A stretch of DNA of 64,000 nt, taken from NCBI RefSeq assembly GCF_012272835.1, contig NZ_JAAWWK010000003.1, forward strand, positions 1 to 64,000. The letters run 5' to 3'. Of the stretch, positions 60,714-64,000 are shown piece by piece. The stretch's first letter is position 1. Each line of letters opens with the position of its first letter. The DNA comes from Spongiibacter thalassae. GTDB lineage: Bacteria > Pseudomonadota > Gammaproteobacteria > Pseudomonadales > Spongiibacteraceae. Made by a program: the position numbers and the translations under genes. The notes under the pieces are model-generated. The model did not search any database, was not told the origin of the DNA, and saw only the letters and a list, made by a program, of their open reading frames with translations.

Positions 60714-62345
60714 ATGTCGCTAAATTGTGCCGAACGAGGGGATATTGTGCCCTTTACCTTGCCTGGCGTCACCCTGCAACGGGTGCTGGTCTGTGTGGTG
60801 TTTTCCCTGGGTGTTGCAGCCTGTACTCCCTGGATAGGGGAGGGTGGGTCGAGCACTGCAGTGAGCAGGACAGATAAGATCGATGAAAATTCAGTCCTGC
60901 GCGAAAGTGTAGTTGATGAGCAACGCTGGTATGCCCTGTTCCTCGGGGAGCAAAAAATCGGCTATCGGTTTATCGAGGAGGCTCGCCTTGACCCCGCGCG
61001 GCGGATGCGGCGGGAAAGGCTGCATATCGTGCATCAACAGCCGGGCGAACTCGCCAGGGTCAGCGAGAGCGAGATATACGCCATCGAGTCGACTGAGGGA
61101 GAGCCTTTGGAAATTCGCAAGGTGCAGCGGTCCGACACGGCCAACCACGAATTTCTGGCAACGGTGGAAGGCAACAATCTTGTAGTGCGAGGGCAGCGCG
61201 GTGAGGCTATGTTTAAACCGCTGCCGCCGCGCTGGCGACTTCACCAGGGACGAAGAAGTGCGTGGCGGGCCGCGGCTGAGCGAGATGGTGCTGTGGTTCT
61301 CGACGAGTGGAGTTTCAGCCTGCAGCGTTTTCGTGTAGTCGAGTATCGCCTGACGCCGATAACCGCTGGCGAGTGGACAGAATCCTTGGTGTCGCGGTTG
61401 CCGGATCTACCCGTTGAAGCGAAATGGCTCCAGCGCATTGAATGGCAGGTAGAGCGCGTTGAGGATGACGGAGGCCGCAGTCAGCTTTATCTCGATGCCC
61501 GGTTTGACATTCTCGCCGAGCACAGCGAAACCGCGGGGCAGTCACTATGGCTTCTGGCCTGCGACGAGCACTGTGCGACCAGCAATATTGAGGCGGTAAA
61601 TCATGTCTACCAGCGCTTGCTACGGTCGCCTTACAGGATCAGCGACAGTGCCTTGAATAGCCGAATCCGCTACGAGCTGGAATGGCCGGACAGCAGTGCA
61701 CCACCCCCCGAAACCGCAGACCAACACGTGGTGCCAGCGAAGGGTGGGCGCAGTGGCTACCTGGTGACGGTTTGTGATCGCTGCGGTGAAGAGCCCATGC
61801 CTGCCGCAAAGGTATTGCAGCAGGCCCTCGAAAATAACTATTGGCTGACATTGCCCGACGCAGCCAGAGCGACGGCGAGGGAGTTGGTCAGCGGCCTTGC
61901 CGACGGTGACATCAGCCGTCGGGGGGCAATGAACCGCCTTACCCGCTATGTCACCGCGCATATGAATGAGGTCGCCTCCTACGCAGGCTATGCGACGGCC
62001 GATGAGGCCTACCGGAGTGGTGAAGGTGACTGTACCGAACATGCATTGCTGTTGGCAGCACTGGCGCGCTCGGTGGGCATTCCGACCCGCATAGCAATGG
62101 GGGTCGCCTACAACAACGAACGTTTTCTCGGCCGGCGTTTTGTCTTTGTGCCCCATATGTGGGTGCAGGCGTGGACGGGTGAGGTCTGGGAGAGCTACGA
62201 CAGTGCTTTGGGGAGTTTTAATGCGGGCTATATTACCCTGGGGATCAGTCAGGGAGAGCAGGACGCCTATCTGGCAATAAATAACGCGCTGGTGAAGGCG
62301 GATGTCTTGTCGGCGGTACAGCTCAGGCGCCGACCTTCGCCCTGA
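60714..62345 (+). CDS. Transglutaminase-like cysteine-protease-fold lipoprotein
   Basis: A 543-residue lipoprotein. The hydrophobic stretch ends in the lipobox GVAAC (about Cys37). A long N-terminal region of beta-rich character (60-360) precedes a transglutaminase-like core: Cys in GDCTEHALLLAALARSVGIP, His in PHMWVQAW and Asp in ESYDSA. The triad is intact. Such exported proteins are thought to be peptidases or amide-forming enzymes; the substrate is unknown. The start may be ATG 60714 or GTG 60747; both give a signal sequence. Confidence 0.82.
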   Translation: MSLNCAERGDIVPFTLPGVTLQRVLVCVVFSLGVAACTPWIGEGGSSTAVSRTDKIDENSVLRESVVDEQRWYALFLGEQKIGYRFIEEARLDPARRMRRERLHIVHQQPGELARVSESEIYAIESTEGEPLEIRKVQRSDTANHEFLATVEGNNLVVRGQRGEAMFKPLPPRWRLHQGRRSAWRAAAERDGAVVLDEWSFSLQRFRVVEYRLTPITAGEWTESLVSRLPDLPVEAKWLQRIEWQVERVEDDGGRSQLYLDARFDILAEHSETAGQSLWLLACDEHCATSNIEAVNHVYQRLLRSPYRISDSALNSRIRYELEWPDSSAPPPETADQHVVPAKGGRSGYLVTVCDRCGEEPMPAAKVLQQALENNYWLTLPDAARATARELVSGLADGDISRRGAMNRLTRYVTAHMNEVASYAGYATADEAYRSGEGDCTEHALLLAALARSVGIPTRIAMGVAYNNERFLGRRFVFVPHMWVQAWTGEVWESYDSALGSFNAGYITLGISQGEQDAYLAINNALVKADVLSAVQLRRRPSP

Positions 62346-62427
62346 GTGCAGAGCCGGAAGGTCTCCGGCTCCAACATATTACCCAGTGATTTTACCCGTC
62401 AGACTTTTGCGGGTGGGGCATCTGGTG

Positions 62428-62646
62428 TTATTCGTAGGCGACAGGCATTTCTGTCAGGCTGTCGTCGCCGGCTACGTCAATATCCGCGACATCGACGTTC
62501 GCGCTGCCCCGCACTGCACCGATAACCGTCACCTCTTCGAGCAACAGTTTGGGCTCGTCGGCCTGGGCAAACAATGCCGCGCTGGTCAGAGTGAGTAGAG
62601 CGCTGATTTTTAATGCCGATTGAAAAAGCGAAGCTGGTTTAAACAC
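62428..62646 (-). CDS. Tiny exported protein with a TonB-box-like N-terminus
   Basis: A 72-residue product from GTG 62646 with an AAGGGGA site about 6 bases before. A signal peptide (ALKISALLTLTSAALFAQA) is followed by DEPKLLLEEVTVIGAVRG, close to the TonB-box region at the start of mature TonB-dependent receptors. The next 25 residues are short and acidic (NVDVADIDVAGDDSLTEMP), and then it stops. There is no plug or barrel. It is not obviously a broken receptor gene, as no barrel remnant follows. It might be a decoy or adaptor for TonB; the role is unknown. Confidence 0.55.
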   Translation of the reverse strand: MFKPASLFQSALKISALLTLTSAALFAQADEPKLLLEEVTVIGAVRGSANVDVADIDVAGDDSLTEMPVAYE

Positions 62647-62878
62647 TATATTTCCCCTTGGCTGCCTATGCAGGCCACATTCCATATGTACGTGATAGGT
62701 GTACGCAACTGGTACGGTAAGCAAGTTCATCGAGCGCCGAGCGCCGATATTTGCGAGCGTGGGCAGTATCCCTGATTAATGTTACGAAGATATGAAGGAA
62801 ATATTTCAAAGGGCGTTTTTGTATGAATTTGTCATGAAATTTTTAATTTCGTGACACGATAACGTCAATAATGTGTTG

Positions 62879-63310
62879 TTAAAGCCGGACATCCAGTCGG
62901 GTGCCGGGTTCGGCTGGCCCCTTGAGTTCAATGATATTGCCTTCAGGGTCGGTGATGTACAGGGACAATCCAAAACCCTCGGCACCGTAGCGGCGTTCTA
63001 CAGAGCTGTGCTCGATGCCGTGCTCCGAACAATAGGCGAGCAGGGCGTCGCCCTCGAATCCGGCCACTTGCAGGCAAAAGTGATCGACGTTATGGCGCTG
63101 GTGGTCCGGTGGATCGCCGCCGGCGCGTCCCAGCGGGCTGTCGACCGGCACAATATCAATCAAGCTGGTGCCCGCCCGCAGCTGATATAAACCGGCGTCG
63201 GCTTCGCAGCGCTCCAGGCTGAGGTTGAGGTGCTGCTGGTAGAATTCCAGCATGGCGTCGAGTTTGCGGGTACGTAATACGATATGGTCGAGGCCGCGAA
63301 TATGAATCAT
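62879..63310 (-). CDS. VOC-superfamily protein (glyoxalase/fosfomycin-resistance-like)
   Basis: A 143-residue metalloenzyme of the VOC fold. Metal ligands: His in GLDHIVLRT (about 8), a His in HNVDHFCLQV (about 77) and Glu in GNIIELKGP (about 127). The pattern LYITDPEGNIIELKG and overall length match lactoylglutathione-lyase- and fosfomycin-resistance-like families. GGAGGAGC precedes the ATG. It follows yaeQ on the same strand, 22 bases away. Confidence 0.85.
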   Translation of the reverse strand: MIHIRGLDHIVLRTRKLDAMLEFYQQHLNLSLERCEADAGLYQLRAGTSLIDIVPVDSPLGRAGGDPPDHQRHNVDHFCLQVAGFEGDALLAYCSEHGIEHSSVERRYGAEGFGLSLYITDPEGNIIELKGPAEPGTRLDVRL

Positions 63311-63332
63311 TGCTCAGCTCCTCCTGAACGCG

Positions 63333-63893
63333 CTACCGAGGTGGTGGAGTGATATCGCCGCACCATACCGTCGGTGTGATTTCAATATTGGCATCTGGGC
63401 TGGAGACCCAAATGCTGCTGTCTTCAAGGGTGAATTGCAGACGCATCCCCCGTTGAGCCATTGCCGCGAGGGCCTGGGACGCGGTGGGGTCAATATCGAC
63501 CACGCTCAGTCGGGGATCGCGGCTCAGCTCCGACGATTTCTCCTGCCACCACTGCTGACTCGAGCGACCGCCGTAGCTGAAAACCACGATGCGGCGGCTG
63601 AGAGAGCGGGCACGGCGCAGACGCTTGTCACTGGGTTGACCCAGCTCCAGCCACAGTTCGATGTCGCCGTTTAAACCGTGTTGCCAAAGGTCTGGTTCGT
63701 CGTCGTTGCTCAGGCCGCGGGTGAAACTCAGTCCCTCATCCGCAAACATGGCAAAGGCCAGCAGGCGCAGCATCATCCTTTCGTCGGTTTCAGAGGGATG
63801 CCGGGCCAGAGTGAGTTTATGGGACTGATAGTAGTGACGGCGCAGGTCACTGATGTCGATTTCGGCTTTGAATATACTTGCGGTGAGTGCCAT
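63333..63893 (-). CDS. yaeQ: YaeQ-family protein
   Basis: A 186-residue protein of the YaeQ family, which has a PD-(D/E)XK nuclease-like fold of unknown role. It begins MALTASIFKAEIDISDLRR and contains the family signature LTLARHPSETDERMMLRLLA and LELGQPSDKRLRRA. ATG 63893 is the normal start. It is followed by the VOC gene, probably in one operon. Confidence 0.93.
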   Translation of the reverse strand: MALTASIFKAEIDISDLRRHYYQSHKLTLARHPSETDERMMLRLLAFAMFADEGLSFTRGLSNDDEPDLWQHGLNGDIELWLELGQPSDKRLRRARSLSRRIVVFSYGGRSSQQWWQEKSSELSRDPRLSVVDIDPTASQALAAMAQRGMRLQFTLEDSSIWVSSPDANIEITPTVWCGDITPPPR

Positions 63894-63910
63894 TACCGGG
63901 CCCTTTAAAA

Positions 63911-64000
63911 TTATAGTGCATTATACCCGAGTATGAGCATGGCGTAGCGTACGCCCTTTCCGAGTGCGACGAGCACGAAAAAGGTCAGTAGAGGAATGCG
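63911..64000 (-). CDS. C-terminal fragment of a YqaA-like inner-membrane protein
   Basis: The minus-strand frame enters from the window edge and ends at TAA 63911-63913. The visible end reads RIPLLTFFVLVALGKGVRYA and then MLILGYNAL, which fits the last transmembrane helix of small SNARE-associated/DedA-like proteins of the YqaA type (GKxxRY motif). Only about 29 codons lie inside the window. Confidence 0.6.
   Translation of the reverse strand, partial: RIPLLTFFVLVALGKGVRYAMLILGYNAL

Overview
The window looks like a chromosomal segment of a marine-type gammaproteobacterium. Housekeeping genes of that class are scattered through it (hrpB, htpX, rsmJ, yaeQ, acnA, dapE, speD/speE, a second EF-G, tRNA-Arg with encoded CCA). 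Together with several P450s, SDRs, aldehyde dehydrogenases and a TonB receptor they suggest a Cellvibrionales/Spongiibacteraceae-like, lipid- or terpenoid-degrading bacterium. The taxonomic placement is inference from gene content only.

Layout. (1) 1-123: the orfA end of an IS3-family element, cut by the window edge. (2) 698-13604: a catabolic region with a P450 fused to a DUF3237 domain, a TetR, a doubled GntR/FadR regulator, an aldehyde dehydrogenase, a second TetR and a membrane-anchored linalool dehydratase/isomerase-like protein. Divergent from these lies an SDR - P450cam-like P450 - SDR - aldehyde dehydrogenase operon. The set reads as a pathway for an isoprenoid or similar hydrophobic alcohol: isomerise or dehydrate, hydroxylate, oxidise the alcohol to the aldehyde, then to the acid. 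No ferredoxin or reductase for the P450s is in the window. (3) 14103-15266: an AT-rich islet of two unknown envelope proteins. (4) 15446-21404: TetR, TonB-dependent receptor with an AveC-like membrane protein, a VOC protein and a divergent LysR. (5) 21692-25045: a secreted repeat protein with an EF-hand, a PRC-barrel-like small protein and an orphan sigma54 response regulator.

(6) 25206-39862: mostly core functions: tRNA-Arg, a CFA-type methyltransferase, an alpha/beta hydrolase, HrpB, a CSS-EAL phosphodiesterase coupled to an OmpA lipoprotein, EF-G2, a porin-like protein, HtpX with a class II aldolase, a J-domain protein and an orphan T2SF-domain protein. (7) 40200-51522: polyamine-related enzymes (two unrelated amino-acid decarboxylases, SpeD, SpeE and a GNAT-nitrilase fusion), interrupted by an OmpA/TSP3 protein paired with a TpsB-like barrel, and MsrA. 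(8) 51603-64000: AcnA, VF530, RsmJ, DapE, an acyl-CoA synthetase, CYTH, two VOC proteins, two lipoproteins (DUF1499, transglutaminase), a tiny exported peptide with a TonB-box-like motif, YaeQ and the end of a YqaA-like gene.

The observations that most deserve follow-up are the P450-DUF3237 fusion, the Ldi-like enzyme embedded in a P450/SDR/ALDH cluster, the tandemly doubled GntR regulator, the AveC-like/TonB-receptor pair, the 87-residue repeat protein and the TpsB-like protein without a signal peptide.
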